Source: Roseomonas mucosa ATCC BAA-692 (GTDB lineage: Bacteria > Pseudomonadota > Alphaproteobacteria > Acetobacterales > Acetobacteraceae). Taken from it: a stretch of DNA of 64,000 bases. Where the stretch lies: contig NZ_JHWD01000004.1 in NCBI RefSeq assembly GCF_000622225.1, positions 124,001-188,000 of the forward strand, written 5' to 3'. The translations under genes were made by a program, and so were the position numbers. Below the pieces are notes generated by a model. That model was not told where the DNA came from. It did no database searches and saw only the letters and a list, made by a program, of their open reading frames with translations. Numbering within the stretch: the first letter of the stretch is position 1; each line of letters begins with the position of its first letter. This document shows, in pieces, positions 42,606-52,789 of this stretch.

Positions 42606-44180
42606 CTACTCCGCCGCCTGCCGCGCCGGCGCCCCCGGGGCACCGGGGGCCGGGCCTTCGTGCGCCTTGCGCAGCGCCAGGGCGGGCAGGGTCAGCACGA
42701 GGAGGAAGGCGCAGCACATCACCACGCCGCTCATGGTGAAGCTCATGGCGATGGCGCCGCGATAGGCCGAGGCGACGAGGTTCTGTTCGTCGGCACCCAG
42801 CCCTTCCAGCGCGCGCACGCCGTGTTCCAGCAAGGCCTGTACGTCGAGGCCCCGCACGGTCTCGGCCAGGATGCTGTTCAGCCAGGCCATCATCAGCGCG
42901 CCGGACAGCGCCACGCCCAGCGCCCCGCCCAGGGAACGCAGGAAGGACATGGAGGAGGTGGCGACGCCCAGCTCGCGCGGGTTGACCGCATTCTGCACCG
43001 AGGTGGTGATGTTCGGCATGGCCACGCCCATGCCGAGGCCGAGGACCAGCATGCAAAGCTCGAAGGCCCAGAAGGGCGCGGCGAGGCGCGCCAGGATGGC
43101 GAGGCCGCAAAGCCCGAGGGCCTCAGCGCCGACGCCCGCGATCAGGAAGGGCTTGTAGCGCCCGGTGGCGGAAACCAGCCGGCCGCCGAGGATCGAGGAG
43201 AAGATCATGCCCGCCACCTGCGGCAGCATCATCAACCCGGCCTGGGTCGGCGTCATGCCGAGCACGAGCTGGAAGTAGAGCGGCAGGAAGACGGTCGTGC
43301 CCATCATGGCGAAGACCAGCATGGCAGAGGCCACCACGCCGGAGACATAGACGCGCTCGCGGAAGAGGTGCAGCCCGATGATCGGCTCCGGCGCCCGCCG
43401 CTCCCACAGGACGAAGGCCACGAAGAAGCCGAGGGCGGCGATGCCCAGCCAGAGGATGGGCATGGAAGCCCAGGCGAAAAGGGTGCCCGCCCAGCTCAGC
43501 AGGAGGAGCAGCGCCGTGGTGCCGGCGGCGAGCAACGCAGCGCCGGGATAGTCGATCTGCCGGCGCTTCAGCGCGGAAGGGTGGCGCAGGCCGATCGCGA
43601 TCATCGCCAGCGCCGCCGCGCCCACGGGCAGGTTGACGTAGAAGACCCAGCGCCAGGACAGCGCCTCGGTCAGCACGCCGCCCACCAGCGGCCCGGCGAC
43701 GGAGCTGACGGCGAAGACGCCGGTGAAGAGCCCCTGGTAGCGGCCGCGGTCGCGCGGCGCCACCACATCGCCGACGACAGTCTGCGCCAGGGTCATCAGC
43801 CCGCCCGCCCCGAGCCCCTGCAAGGCGCGGAAGAGGATCAGCTGCAGCATGTCCTGCGCCAGACCGCAAAGCACGGAGCCGGCCAGGAAGATGGTGATGG
43901 CGAGGTAGAAGAGCCGCTTCCGCCCATACATGTCGCTGAGCTTGCCGTAGAGCGGCGTGGTGGCCGTGGAGGTGAGCAGGAAGGCCGTCACCACCCAGGA
44001 CAGGTGCGAGGCGCCGCCGAGGTCGGCCACGATGCGCGGCAGTGCGGTGTTGACGATGTTCTGGTCCAGCGCCGCCAGGATCATGGTCAGCATGGCGCCG
44101 GCGATGGTCAGGCGCAGATGGCGGTTCGAGGAAACCAGGGGGGCCGCCATCGGCGCTTCCGGCGTGTTGTTCGGCGACAT
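42606..44180 (-). CDS. MFS exporter, DHA2 (EmrB/QacA) family
   Basis: A 524-residue inner-membrane drug:H+ antiporter-type protein with about 14 predicted helices, as usual for DHA2. Motif A-like DMYGRKRLFYLAI, motif C-like GPLVGGVLTEALSWRWVFYVNLP and an N-terminal AALDQNIVNTALPRIVADLG are visible. The ATG at 44180 begins an 30-residue soluble lead and is preceded by AGGAAG. A longer frame to 44291 lacks support. It is a single gene, convergent with cysG, with no regulator or membrane-fusion partner next to it. The substrate is unknown. Confidence 0.9.
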   Translation of the reverse strand: MSPNNTPEAPMAAPLVSSNRHLRLTIAGAMLTMILAALDQNIVNTALPRIVADLGGASHLSWVVTAFLLTSTATTPLYGKLSDMYGRKRLFYLAITIFLAGSVLCGLAQDMLQLILFRALQGLGAGGLMTLAQTVVGDVVAPRDRGRYQGLFTGVFAVSSVAGPLVGGVLTEALSWRWVFYVNLPVGAAALAMIAIGLRHPSALKRRQIDYPGAALLAAGTTALLLLLSWAGTLFAWASMPILWLGIAALGFFVAFVLWERRAPEPIIGLHLFRERVYVSGVVASAMLVFAMMGTTVFLPLYFQLVLGMTPTQAGLMMLPQVAGMIFSSILGGRLVSATGRYKPFLIAGVGAEALGLCGLAILARLAAPFWAFELCMLVLGLGMGVAMPNITTSVQNAVNPRELGVATSSMSFLRSLGGALGVALSGALMMAWLNSILAETVRGLDVQALLEHGVRALEGLGADEQNLVASAYRGAIAMSFTMSGVVMCCAFLLVLTLPALALRKAHEGPAPGAPGAPARQAAE

Positions 44181-44598
44181 GAACGCTTCCTGTTCCCTTC
44201 CCATCCACCCGGCCCCCGCCGTCCCCCGGGCCGCGGCCACGAGGACAGGGTGCGCGGCCGCCGCTTCGTCCAGGGCACGCTCCCGTGACACCCTCCCCCG
44301 AGGCTGGCTCCCATGAGGAGCCAGGCGGGGCGGAACGGGAATGCCTCCGGGCGCCGGGGCGCGAGCGCCATCGCAGATGCCGCAATTCGGTCGGGGGGAT
44401 GAGGCGCCAGTCCTGGCATCCGCCCCGCGCCGGCCAGGTTTCCTTCTGGAGGCGGCCCTATGTCACGGTCAAGGCTCCGCATGCCTGCCTTGCGGGCAGG
44501 ACGAGGCCACCGGCCGCTTCCTCCATTGCCCACCGGGACCGTTCCCTGAGAATCGGGACTTGCCGCATTGCGGAAGAACCATCCTCTGGAACGGCCCC
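44181..44598. other. Divergent intergenic region, MFS exporter and DUF1003 gene
   Basis: About 418 bases with no convincing gene. It contains one clear hairpin, CTGGCTCC-CATGA-GGAGCCAG at 44304-44324 (8-bp perfect stem), which may be an operator for the exporter. No strong promoter match was found on either strand. Confidence 0.5.
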
Positions 44599-45357
44599 AT
44601 GTCCGACGACACCGCCGAAGATCCCGCTCTCGCCCATCCGCCACGTGACGGCGCATCGGCGGGCCCGCCGCCCAGGAAAGGGGTCTGCGCCATCACCGGC
44701 CGCGTGCTCTCGCGCAAGGATCTGGTGCCGCTGACCCTGCTCCGCCCCTCCCTGGCGGAACGCTTCATGCAGAAGTACCCGGGGCTGACCGAGGAATCGC
44801 TGATCTCGCGCGGCGAGGTGGCCCGGCTGCGCGCCGCCCGCGTCGAGGAGATGCTGGAACAGGAGCGCGGCGAGCTGGGGGAGCTGGAGCACAAGGTGGC
44901 GCAGAGCCTCGCCACCTCCTCCACCCTCGCCGCCAACACCGACGACGACTACGACGAGCACCGCAGCCTGGGCGAGCGGCTGGCGGACATCATGGCCACT
45001 TTCGGCGGCTCCTGGTCCTTCCTGCTGAGCTTCGCGATCGTGCTCATGGTCTGGATGGCCTACAACCTCTGGAGAGGCGAGGGCTCCTTCGATCCCTATC
45101 CCTTCATCCTGCTCAACCTGGTCCTGTCCTGCCTGGCCGCGATCCAGGCGCCGGTCATCATGATGAGCCAGCGCCGGCAGGAGGCGAAGGACCGTGCCCG
45201 GGCGCTCAACGACTATGCCGTGAACCTGAAGGTCGAGCTCGAGGTGCGCAACCTGCACGAGAAGCTCGACCACCTGCTGATGCGGCAATGGGAGAGGCTC
45301 GCGGAGATCCAGCAGCTCCAGCTGGAGATCATGCAGGAGCGCCGCCCGCGCGGCTGA
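44599..45357 (+). CDS. DUF1003 family membrane protein
   Basis: A 252-residue protein of unknown function. A soluble N-terminal part (CAITGRVLSRKDLVPLTLLRPSLAERF) is followed by a charged helix. Two membrane helices (about residues 130-180) flank the DUF1003 core LADIMATFGGSWSFLLSFAIVLMVWMAYN and NLVLSCLAAIQAPVIMMSQRRQ. A long charged coiled-coil tail ends the protein, with LNDYAVNLKVELEVRNLHEKLDHL. Some DUF1003 relatives have two Cys pairs at the N-terminus; here only one cysteine remains. It is convergent with ppx. Confidence 0.83.
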   Translation: MSDDTAEDPALAHPPRDGASAGPPPRKGVCAITGRVLSRKDLVPLTLLRPSLAERFMQKYPGLTEESLISRGEVARLRAARVEEMLEQERGELGELEHKVAQSLATSSTLAANTDDDYDEHRSLGERLADIMATFGGSWSFLLSFAIVLMVWMAYNLWRGEGSFDPYPFILLNLVLSCLAAIQAPVIMMSQRRQEAKDRARALNDYAVNLKVELEVRNLHEKLDHLLMRQWERLAEIQQLQLEIMQERRPRG

Positions 45358-45376
45358 ACCTGGTGCGCCGCCCGAC

Positions 45377-46888
45377 TCAGCCGAGCCTGATCTCGGCCTT
45401 CAGGTTCAGCATCCCGGCCAGCAGCTCCAGCCGCCGCTGCGCCCCTTCGCCGGCGAAGAGCCCGCTGTGCTCCCGCAGCGTCAGGCGCAGGGTTCCGTCC
45501 GCCACGGACAGCGCCGCGGCGTTCAGCAGCGCCAGCGTCCCGCCGGACAGCGTATAGGCCAGCCGCAGGGCGGCGCCGAGCAGCTCCGCCCGGCGCATCT
45601 CGGCCGCCCCCATCAGCACCCGCGCCGGCGCCAGGGTCGCGGCGGGGGGGCTCGCCTCGTAGCGCAGCGCCACGGCCAGGGCGAGGAAGGCCCGGGCGTG
45701 ATGGTCCAGCCCCACGCCGGGCTGGCGCAGGACGCGCAGGAAGGACTGTTCCGCGCGGTAGTCCGGGTGGTCGTGGCTGCCCGTATCGGAGAGCCAGCAG
45801 GCCGCCAGCCGCAGGGCACGGTCATAGGCGGTCTCCTCCGGGAAGAGCGGCGAGGTCCAGTCGAACAGCGCCGGCGGCAGGCTCTCGTCGCGCCCGAACC
45901 GGGCCGCCATCTCATAGCTCGCGGCCAGCAGCGGGTCCTCGGCCCGCACCGCAGGGGCGATGTGGCGGGCATACCAGCCCTCCCGCAGCCCGTTGGCGCT
46001 GAAGACCACGCGGTCGGCCCCGGTCGCGCGCAGCAGGCGGCGCAGCGCCACGGCGGCGAAGGGCAGGTCCCCGGCGCGCTTGGCCGGAACGCCGGGCACC
46101 TTCTCGATCGCCGATTTCTTGGCGCCGATCAGCATGCCGCAGAGGTTCCGCGCCTCCTCCCGCGTCAGGACATAATGGTGCACGATGGACAGGGGATAGT
46201 TGGCCTCGACCATGTGCACCTTGGCGATCGCCCGCCACGCGCCACCCACGAGATACAGGTCCCGCCCCTTGCCGTTCACCAGCCAGGGCACCCGGGCCAG
46301 TTCGGCCTCGGCGATGGCCCGCGCCTGGGTCATGTCCCCCCCGGCCCGTTCCGCGAGGCGGATGACCCCGAGCGGCAGGCTGGCGGAATCGCCGACCCGT
46401 CCGTGCCTGAGGTCCACCACCTCCAGCGAGCCGCCGCCGATATCGCCCAGGATGCCGTCGGCCTCGGGGAAGCCCAGCAGCACGCCCTCGGCGGAAAGGG
46501 TCGCCTCGCCCTCCCCGCTCAACACGGTGATCGGCACGCCCGGCATGCGCTCGCGCAGCGCGGCGGCGAAGGCTGGGCCGTTCTCGGCATCGCGCATCGC
46601 CGCGGTGGCCAGGATCTCCAGCGGATCGGCCGCCATGGCCCGGGCCACGGCATGGTAGCGCTCCAGCACGGTCAGCGCCTGTTCCACCGCCGCCTCGTTC
46701 AGGCGCCGCGTGGTCTCCAGGCCCCGCCCCAGTCCCAGCACCGCCTTCTCGTTGAAGATCGGCACCGGGTTGCGGCCCCGCCCCTCGAAGACCACCAGTC
46801 GCACGGAGTTCGAGCCCAGATCCACCACGCCACAGCGGGGCGGATGCGGGACGGCTTCGGCTGGAAGGGCTTGAGCGGCTGCGTCCAT
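45377..46888 (-). CDS. ppx: Exopolyphosphatase (Ppx/GppA family)
   Basis: A 503-residue enzyme that degrades polyphosphate from the end, or hydrolyses pppGpp. The ASKHA-type fold shows the phosphate loop DLGSNSVRLVVF near the N-terminus and GDIGGGSLEVV after about 140 residues. The C-terminal HD-like helical region is also present. The ATG at 46888 is eight bases after GAGAG; ATG 46921 is an in-frame alternative. It lies directly downstream of ppk on the same strand, the usual pairing of polyphosphate synthesis and breakdown. Confidence 0.92.
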   Translation of the reverse strand: MDAAAQALPAEAVPHPPRCGVVDLGSNSVRLVVFEGRGRNPVPIFNEKAVLGLGRGLETTRRLNEAAVEQALTVLERYHAVARAMAADPLEILATAAMRDAENGPAFAAALRERMPGVPITVLSGEGEATLSAEGVLLGFPEADGILGDIGGGSLEVVDLRHGRVGDSASLPLGVIRLAERAGGDMTQARAIAEAELARVPWLVNGKGRDLYLVGGAWRAIAKVHMVEANYPLSIVHHYVLTREEARNLCGMLIGAKKSAIEKVPGVPAKRAGDLPFAAVALRRLLRATGADRVVFSANGLREGWYARHIAPAVRAEDPLLAASYEMAARFGRDESLPPALFDWTSPLFPEETAYDRALRLAACWLSDTGSHDHPDYRAEQSFLRVLRQPGVGLDHHARAFLALAVALRYEASPPAATLAPARVLMGAAEMRRAELLGAALRLAYTLSGGTLALLNAAALSVADGTLRLTLREHSGLFAGEGAQRRLELLAGMLNLKAEIRLG

Positions 46889-47024
46889 CGGTAATTCTCT
46901 CACTTCCTGCCCTGGCGTCATGCCGCGACCACCTGGCCGCCGCAACCGCCGGTCCAGGCGCGTGCTGGCGGAGCGGGCCTGCGCCCGGCCCCGCCGGGAC
47001 GGTTCCGGACCGGTCAGCGCCTTG

Positions 47025-49238
47025 TCAATCCTGGGCCACGCGGTCGGGCCGCCGCCGCGGCGCCGCGGTGCGGACCCGCTTCAGGGCGCTGCCCCGCCCG
47101 GACAGGGACGGGTTCGTCATGAACCAGTCGTGGGAGGAAAGCGGCTTCGGCCCCGGATCGAGGCGACGATAGGTCGCATCCGGCCCCAGCGTCCAGGACT
47201 GGGCGGTGTCCTTCATGTTCACGACCATGATCTGGTCCAGGATCTGGGCATGGACGGTGGGGTTCTCCACCGGCACCATGGTTTCCACCCGCCAGTCCAT
47301 GTTGCGTGCCATCCAGTCGGCCGAGGAGATGAAGACCCGTGCCCGGCGCGAGGGCAGCCGGTGCCCGTTGCCGAAGACATAGATGCGGGAATGTTCCAGG
47401 AAGCGCCCGACGATGGACTTCACCCGGATGTTGGAGGACAGGCCCGGCACGCCGGGGCGCAGGCAGCAGATGCCGCGCACCACGCAGTCCACCCGCACCC
47501 CGGCCTCGCTGGCGCGGTAGAGCGCGTCGATCAGCTGCTCGTCCACCAGGGAATTCATCTTCAGCCAGATGCCGGCGGGCCGGCCACTCCGGGCAAAGGC
47601 GATCTCCTGCTCGATCAGCCCCATCAGGGTCGGACGGATGGTGAGCGGCGAAAAGGCGAGCGACTGCATCTTCTCCGGCCGGGCATAGCCGGTCAGGTAG
47701 TTGAACAGCCGCGCCGCGTCGCCGGTCAGTCCCGGATCGGCGGTGAAGAAGGAGATGTCCGTGTAGATGCGCGCCGTCACCGGATGGTAGTTGCCGGTGC
47801 CGAAATGGGCATAGGAGCGCAGCGTCCCGCCCTCCCGCCGCACCACGAGGCTGACCTTGGCGTGGATCTTCAGGTCCACGAAGCCATAGACCACCTGCAC
47901 CCCGGCGGCTTCGAGCTGCCGCGCGATGGCGATGTTGCGCTCCTCGTCGAAGCGCGCCTTCAGCTCCACCATGGCGGTGACGGACTTGCCCGCCTCCGCC
48001 GCCTCGATCAGCGCCCGGGCGATCGAGCTGTCGCGGGAGGTGCGGTAGAGCGTCTGCTTGATGGCGACCACGTTCGGATCGCGCGCCGCCTGCCGCACGA
48101 ACTGCACCACCACGTCGAAGGATTCGTAGGGGTGGTGGACCACGATGTCCTTGGACCGGATCGCGGCGAAGCAGTCCCCGCCGAAATCGAGGATGCGTTC
48201 CGGGAAGCGCGGCGTGTAGGGCGTGAAGAGCAGGTCCGGCCGGTCGTCCACGATGAGCTGGCTGAGGTCGCTGAGCCCCAGCAGCCCCTCCACGGCGAAG
48301 ACGCCGGTGCGGTCCGCCTCGGTCTCCTCCGCCACCAGGTCCACCATGTCGGAGGGCGTGTCGGTGGTGACGGTGACGCGGATCGCCTGTCCCCGGCGGC
48401 GGCGCTTCAGCGCCGTCTCGTAGGAGCTGACGAGGTCCTCGGCCTCCTCCTCGAACTCCACGTCGGTGTCGCGGATCAGGCGGAACAGACCGCGCTCGGC
48501 CGGGATGTAGCCGGGAAAGAGATGCGGCAGGTTCAGCGTGACCAGATCCTCCATGGTCACGAAGCGGATCACCCCGTCGCCCTTGCCCTCCCCGCGCGGC
48601 GGCAGGCGCACGAAGCGCTCCACCTGCGAGGGCAGCGGCACCAGGGCGCGCATGGTGCCCCCGTCCTCCTCGCGGATCAGCTTCAGCACGAGGCAGAGGG
48701 CGAGGTTGGCGATGAAGGGGAAGGGATGCGCCGGATCGACGGCCAGCGGGGTCAGGACGGGGAAGACCCGCTCCATGAACCAGCTCTCCAGCCAGGCACG
48801 CTCGCTTTCCTCCAGCTCCGCCGGCTCCAGCACGGCGATCCCCACCTCGCGCAGCAGGACCCGGACCTCGCGCCAGGCCATGCGCTGCGCCTCGATCAGC
48901 GAACCGGCGCGCTCGTGGATGGCGGCGAGCTGCTGCGCCGTGGTCAGCCCGTCGGGCGAGAGCTTGGTGATGCCCGCCCGCACCTGCCCGACCAGCCCGG
49001 CGACGCGCACGGAATAGAACTCGTCCAGGTTGCTGGCAGAGATGGCGATGAAGCGCAGCCGCTCCAGCAGCGGATGGTCGGGATGGGAGGCCTGCTCCAG
49101 CACACGCTCGTTGAAGGCCAGCCAGGACAACTCACGGTTGATGAAGCGCCAGGAAAGGGTATGCAGGTCGCCCGAGGGCATGTCGGGCGGCAGCTCCGCC
49201 GGGACAGTCGGCATCTCGCCGGTAAAGATCGCGTCCAT
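47025..49238 (-). CDS. ppk1: Polyphosphate kinase 1
   Basis: Builds inorganic polyphosphate from ATP. The 737-residue enzyme has the N-terminal domain beginning [20 protein letters not shown] and a phospholipase-D-like C-terminal pair of domains. The active histidine lies in the [10 protein letters not shown] motif, and [25 protein letters not shown] follows the family pattern. ATG 49238 was chosen; an upstream in-frame ATG at 49286 lacks conservation. hda lies upstream and ppx 136 bases downstream. Confidence 0.95.
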   Translation of the reverse strand: MDAIFTGEMPTVPAELPPDMPSGDLHTLSWRFINRELSWLAFNERVLEQASHPDHPLLERLRFIAISASNLDEFYSVRVAGLVGQVRAGITKLSPDGLTTAQQLAAIHERAGSLIEAQRMAWREVRVLLREVGIAVLEPAELEESERAWLESWFMERVFPVLTPLAVDPAHPFPFIANLALCLVLKLIREEDGGTMRALVPLPSQVERFVRLPPRGEGKGDGVIRFVTMEDLVTLNLPHLFPGYIPAERGLFRLIRDTDVEFEEEAEDLVSSYETALKRRRRGQAIRVTVTTDTPSDMVDLVAEETEADRTGVFAVEGLLGLSDLSQLIVDDRPDLLFTPYTPRFPERILDFGGDCFAAIRSKDIVVHHPYESFDVVVQFVRQAARDPNVVAIKQTLYRTSRDSSIARALIEAAEAGKSVTAMVELKARFDEERNIAIARQLEAAGVQVVYGFVDLKIHAKVSLVVRREGGTLRSYAHFGTGNYHPVTARIYTDISFFTADPGLTGDAARLFNYLTGYARPEKMQSLAFSPLTIRPTLMGLIEQEIAFARSGRPAGIWLKMNSLVDEQLIDALYRASEAGVRVDCVVRGICCLRPGVPGLSSNIRVKSIVGRFLEHSRIYVFGNGHRLPSRRARVFISSADWMARNMDWRVETMVPVENPTVHAQILDQIMVVNMKDTAQSWTLGPDATYRRLDPGPKPLSSHDWFMTNPSLSGRGSALKRVRTAAPRRRPDRVAQD

Positions 49239-49310
49239 CTGGTGGGTTCCCTCATGGGCGCCGTGTTCGGTCAGGCCCGGGAGCAAGAGGCCCGGACCAG
49301 GCGCTCCAGA

Positions 49311-50048
49311 CTACAGCAGCTTGGGCATGGGGTTCGAGCCGTCCCCCGGCGATGCCACGGAAACGTCATGTTCCTCGCCCGCCGGCTCGTCGCTGCCGAA
49401 GCCGGGAAGGTCGGCCAGGACATGCCGCGCCAGGGCGCGCGTCACCGCCCCCCCGGTGGCCAGTGCCGCCCGGTCCAGCCGCGCAGCGGCGCGCGAGACG
49501 GCCGCGGCCTCCCGCGGCAGGCGCAGCAGCAGCCAGTCCTGCGTCGCGGCGTCCACCCTGACCTGGCGCTCGGCGAAGTGATGCGCCAGCAGGGCGCGGA
49601 GGAGCTGCTCCGAGGGTTCCTCGATCTCCACCGCATGGGTGGCGCGGAGGCGGGAAGCAAGGTCGGGCAGGCGCACACGCCAGCGCGCCGGCGGCTCCCG
49701 CCCCGCCAGCAGGAGCAGCGCCCCGGTGCTGGCGCAGGCGTTGATGAGGTGGAAGAGCGCCTCCTCCTCCGCCGCGCAGTCGGCGTCGTCCACGGCGGAG
49801 GGCAGCCCGTCCGGCACGCCGCGCAGCGACGGCCCCTCCAGCACCCGCAGGCCCAGCCGCGCCGCGCCCTGGCGCAGCAGCAGGGACTTGCCCACACCCT
49901 CCGGCCCGAACAGCGCCAGACGGCCGTTCGGCCAGTCGTCCGGCGCCGCCAGCCAGGTGCGGGCCACGGCGTTGGAACGGTCCGAGATCACCGGCGCGCC
50001 GCGCTCGGGCGGCAGGGCAAGCGGCAGCGGGAGCTGGCGGCCGCTCAT
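49311..50048 (-). CDS. hda: DnaA-related regulator Hda/DnaA-like ATPase
   Basis: A 245-residue AAA+ protein matching HdaA of alphaproteobacteria, which stimulates ATP hydrolysis by DnaA after replication starts. QLPLPLALPPE at the N-terminus resembles the sliding-clamp-binding motif of Hda. Walker A is GPEGVGKS at residues 48-55. The Walker B region is AVDDADCAAEEE, and sensor parts follow. The full DnaA DNA-binding domain is absent. Its place between the permease gene and ppk is the conserved order in this class. Confidence 0.88.
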   Translation of the reverse strand: MSGRQLPLPLALPPERGAPVISDRSNAVARTWLAAPDDWPNGRLALFGPEGVGKSLLLRQGAARLGLRVLEGPSLRGVPDGLPSAVDDADCAAEEEALFHLINACASTGALLLLAGREPPARWRVRLPDLASRLRATHAVEIEEPSEQLLRALLAHHFAERQVRVDAATQDWLLLRLPREAAAVSRAAARLDRAALATGGAVTRALARHVLADLPGFGSDEPAGEEHDVSVASPGDGSNPMPKLL

Positions 50049-50094
50049 GCCCCCCTCCCCGGCGCCCCGCCATGCGGGTGGGTCGGGCCCCGCC

Positions 50095-51288
50095 TCACAG
50101 CCCGGTCCGCGGCGGATCGAGGTAGAGCGGGCTGGCGAGGTAGCGGCGCAGCCAGTGCCGCGCGATCACCCCGATCATCGCCGCCATGGGCACGGCCAGC
50201 AGCACGCCCAGGAAGCCGAAGGCCACGCCGCCCGCGAACAGGGCGAAGATGACCCAGACCGCGTGCAGCTCCACCCGGTCGCCCAGCAGGCGCGGGTAGA
50301 TCACGTAGCCCTCGATCGTCTGCCCGAACACGTAAACGGCCGCCACCAGCAAAACACCTTCCCAGGAACCGAACTGGCCCGCGGCCAGGAGCAGCGACGT
50401 CACCAGCCCGGTGAGCGAGCCCACATAGGGGATGAAGGACAGCATCCCGGACAGAAGCCCGACCAGGAGGCCCAGTTCGAGTCCCACCGCCGAGAGCGCC
50501 ACAGCATAATACACCGCGAGCAGGCCGCAGCAGATCAGCTGGCCGCGCAGCCATGCGGAAAGCACCCTGTCCATGTCCCGCCCCAGGGCGCGCGTGGTGC
50601 TGGCATAGCGCCGGGGCAGCCAGGACTCGATCCGCAGGATGATCCGCGGCCAGTCCCGCAGCAGGTAGAAGCCCACCACCGGGGTCACGACCGCATAGGT
50701 GAAGAGCGCGTAGCCGACGCTGAGCAGCCCGCTGGCACCGCCGATGAACTGCGCCGCCGTGGTGGCGACATAGCCCAGGATGGCGCCGGTCTGGTTCACC
50801 GCCAGGTCCTGCAGCCGGCCGTTGATCGTGTCCGGCCCCAGGCGCTCGGCGGCGGCCGCGATCAGGTCCCGCACCCCCGCCCCGATCCGCGCCGCATAGG
50901 CCGGCAACCGCGCCAGCAACACCCCCACCTGAGAGATCAACAGCGGGTAGAGCAGCAGCAGGGCCAGCAGCACCAGGGCGCAGAGGCAGGCGATCAGCAG
51001 CGCAGAGGCAACGCCCCGCGGCACCCCGACCCGGGCCATGACGGTGACGGGCGGATCGAGGAAATAGGCGATGCAGCCCGCCAGCACGAAGGGCGTCAGG
51101 ATCGGCGAGAAGAGCCAGATCGTCCCGAGCAGGGCGGCGAGCAGGCCGAGCGCCAGGCCGATCCGCTGCGCGCGCGTGGCCGTCTGCGGCCCGCGAGGCA
51201 GGGATGGCGCCGCCGCCGCCGCGGGGGCCGGCGTGACGCGCCGCTCGGCCGGCGGGGCGGGCGGGACCGGCGGCGGCAGCGTCCTCAT
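50095..51288 (-). CDS. AI-2E family transporter (PerM-like)
   Basis: A 397-residue membrane protein of the AI-2E/PerM exporter family with about eight helices. A Pro/Ala-rich cytoplasmic tail of about 40 residues precedes the first helix. Family marks are FSPILTPFVLAGCIAYFLDPPV and the C-terminal GVAFGFLGVLLAVPMAAMIGVIAR. The name comes from an AI-2 exporter, but most members, including those next to hda, have no known substrate. Its ATG overlaps the stop of the CDP-alcohol transferase gene. Confidence 0.88.
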   Translation of the reverse strand: MRTLPPPVPPAPPAERRVTPAPAAAAAPSLPRGPQTATRAQRIGLALGLLAALLGTIWLFSPILTPFVLAGCIAYFLDPPVTVMARVGVPRGVASALLIACLCALVLLALLLLYPLLISQVGVLLARLPAYAARIGAGVRDLIAAAAERLGPDTINGRLQDLAVNQTGAILGYVATTAAQFIGGASGLLSVGYALFTYAVVTPVVGFYLLRDWPRIILRIESWLPRRYASTTRALGRDMDRVLSAWLRGQLICCGLLAVYYAVALSAVGLELGLLVGLLSGMLSFIPYVGSLTGLVTSLLLAAGQFGSWEGVLLVAAVYVFGQTIEGYVIYPRLLGDRVELHAVWVIFALFAGGVAFGFLGVLLAVPMAAMIGVIARHWLRRYLASPLYLDPPRTGL

Positions 51289-51902
51289 GCCCGCCCCTCC
51301 CCGCGCGCCGCCGCGAGCACATAGGCACCGCCGGAGAGCAGGGTGCTGGCGGCCACCAGCGGCACCAGCACCGCCAGGGGGAAGGCCCCGGGCAGGAGCC
51401 CGGGCCAGCCGCGCAGGAGGAGCGCCACCGCGACCAGCAGGATCTGCAGCGCCGTGTTCGCCTTGGACAGGCGCGAGGGGCTGATCCGGGGCGGCATGCC
51501 CATCATGCGCAACATCACCACGCCCCCCACGATCAGCACGTCGCGAAACACCACGAGGATGGCCAGCCAGTCGGGCAGCACGCCGGTCGCCGCCAGGGCG
51601 ACATAGCTGCTCACCAGCAGCGCCTTGTCCGCCACCGGGTCGAGCACCGCGCCCAGGCTCGAACGGGCATCCAGCACCCGGGCCAGCCAGCCGTCCAGCG
51701 CATCGGACAGCCCCGCCCCCAGGAACAGCAGGAAGGCGAGGTCGAAGCGCCCCTGGATGATCAGCCAGACCGTCGCCGGCACGGCGCAGAGCCGCACGAA
51801 GGTGATGGCGTTGGGCAGCGTGGTCAGCGCCGACGCGGCGGCCGGGGCACGGTCCGGCGGGCCGGGCGTCGGGGCGGGCTTCCGGTCAGGCCCCTCCGGC
51901 AA
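51285..51902 (-). CDS. CDP-alcohol phosphatidyltransferase (PgsA-like)
   Basis: A 205-residue membrane enzyme with the complete CDP-alcohol transferase motif Asp67-x2-Asp70-Gly-x2-Ala-Arg75-x8-Gly-x3-Asp88-x3-Asp92. It moves a phosphatidyl or similar group from a CDP-alcohol to a second alcohol. In alphaproteobacteria this locus often carries a phosphatidylglycerophosphate-synthase-like copy; which product it makes is not certain. The start is a TTG at 51902 that overlaps the end of the upstream DUF2066 gene by 17 bases; no ATG is available before the conserved NAITFVRL helix. Confidence 0.82.
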   Translation of the reverse strand: MPEGPDRKPAPTPGPPDRAPAAASALTTLPNAITFVRLCAVPATVWLIIQGRFDLAFLLFLGAGLSDALDGWLARVLDARSSLGAVLDPVADKALLVSSYVALAATGVLPDWLAILVVFRDVLIVGGVVMLRMMGMPPRISPSRLSKANTALQILLVAVALLLRGWPGLLPGAFPLAVLVPLVAASTLLSGGAYVLAAARGEGRA

Positions 51903-52734
51903 GGCCGATCCGCCAGGTGCCGTCGGGCGCGGGCACCGCCGTCACGCCGGAACGCGCGAGCTCGGGCACCACGAGATTCGCCGGCGCGCGCAGGCCGAGG
52001 CGCAGCACGGCACGGTCCGTCGCGATGGCGCGCAGGTCGAGGCTCGCCACCTGCGGATTGGCCAGGAGGCGGCGGCGCAGGTCGAGATACTGCGCCAGCG
52101 AGCCGTAGCCCGCCTGCGCCTCCACCCAGGCCGAGGCGGGCACGCCCGGCGAGGGCGAGGGTGCCGTGGGCGAGGCGCCACCGCCCCCGGCCTGCGCCGT
52201 CGCGCCGCCGCGCCCGCCCAGGGCGGCCACGCGGCCGGGGTTGAAGTTCACCGTCACGCGGCCGGAGAAGCCGGTCAGGGTCGAGCGTTCCTGCTCCACC
52301 ACCACGGAGGAGACCAGCCGGTCGATCTGGCTGGCCGAAAGGCCGGTCGGCAGGCCCAGTTCGCCCGCCATGCGCTCATAGGCGATGCGCTGCGCGGAGG
52401 CATAGGCCTGCTCCCGCGCCTCCACGGCGTTCTTGGCCGTGGCCTCGGCCGGGACGCCGCGCTGGGTATAGCCGCCGCCCGTGGCGGGCGCGGCGGCGGC
52501 ACCGGTCCCGGCTGTCGGGGCGGCCGCACTGGCCTCCGGCGTGCTCGCGGCCGGGGCGCTCGCCGCCGGGGGCACGGGGGGCGGAATCGTGGGGAATCCC
52601 TGTGCCGCAGCCAGCCCGGGCAAGGCGCAGAGCGCGGGAAGAAGGGCAGCCACGAGGCGCAGGGATGTTGCACCGCCCCGCCAGACGTGGTGTTGCCTTC
52701 CGCTCGCGCCCAGGCTCGGCAGTTGGTCCGGCAT
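51886..52734 (-). CDS. DUF2066 domain exported protein
   Basis: A 282-residue protein of unknown function. It has a signal peptide ([22 protein letters not shown]) and a Pro/Ala/Ser-rich segment of about 60 residues. The DUF2066 core follows: [25 protein letters not shown], then [20 protein letters not shown] glycine-rich linker and the C-terminal AYLDLRRRL-like [23 protein letters not shown] come last. ATG 52734 is preferred to the longer frame. It is divergent from purM and begins the hda-region operon. Confidence 0.82.
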   Translation of the reverse strand: MPDQLPSLGASGRQHHVWRGGATSLRLVAALLPALCALPGLAAAQGFPTIPPPVPPAASAPAASTPEASAAAPTAGTGAAAAPATGGGYTQRGVPAEATAKNAVEAREQAYASAQRIAYERMAGELGLPTGLSASQIDRLVSSVVVEQERSTLTGFSGRVTVNFNPGRVAALGGRGGATAQAGGGGASPTAPSPSPGVPASAWVEAQAGYGSLAQYLDLRRRLLANPQVASLDLRAIATDRAVLRLGLRAPANLVVPELARSGVTAVPAPDGTWRIGLAGGA

Positions 52735-52789
52735 CGTCCGCCCTTCAAAACCTTCCGAAGCCCTGGGGCATAGCCGATCGGGAGCGACC

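Noticed and set aside
46920-50252. Plus-strand open frame of 1110 codons opposite ppx, ppk and hda
   Set aside because: It is an antisense shadow of clearly conserved genes, has His/Arg/Gly-rich low-complexity content and no recognisable domain; long false frames are expected at this GC content.
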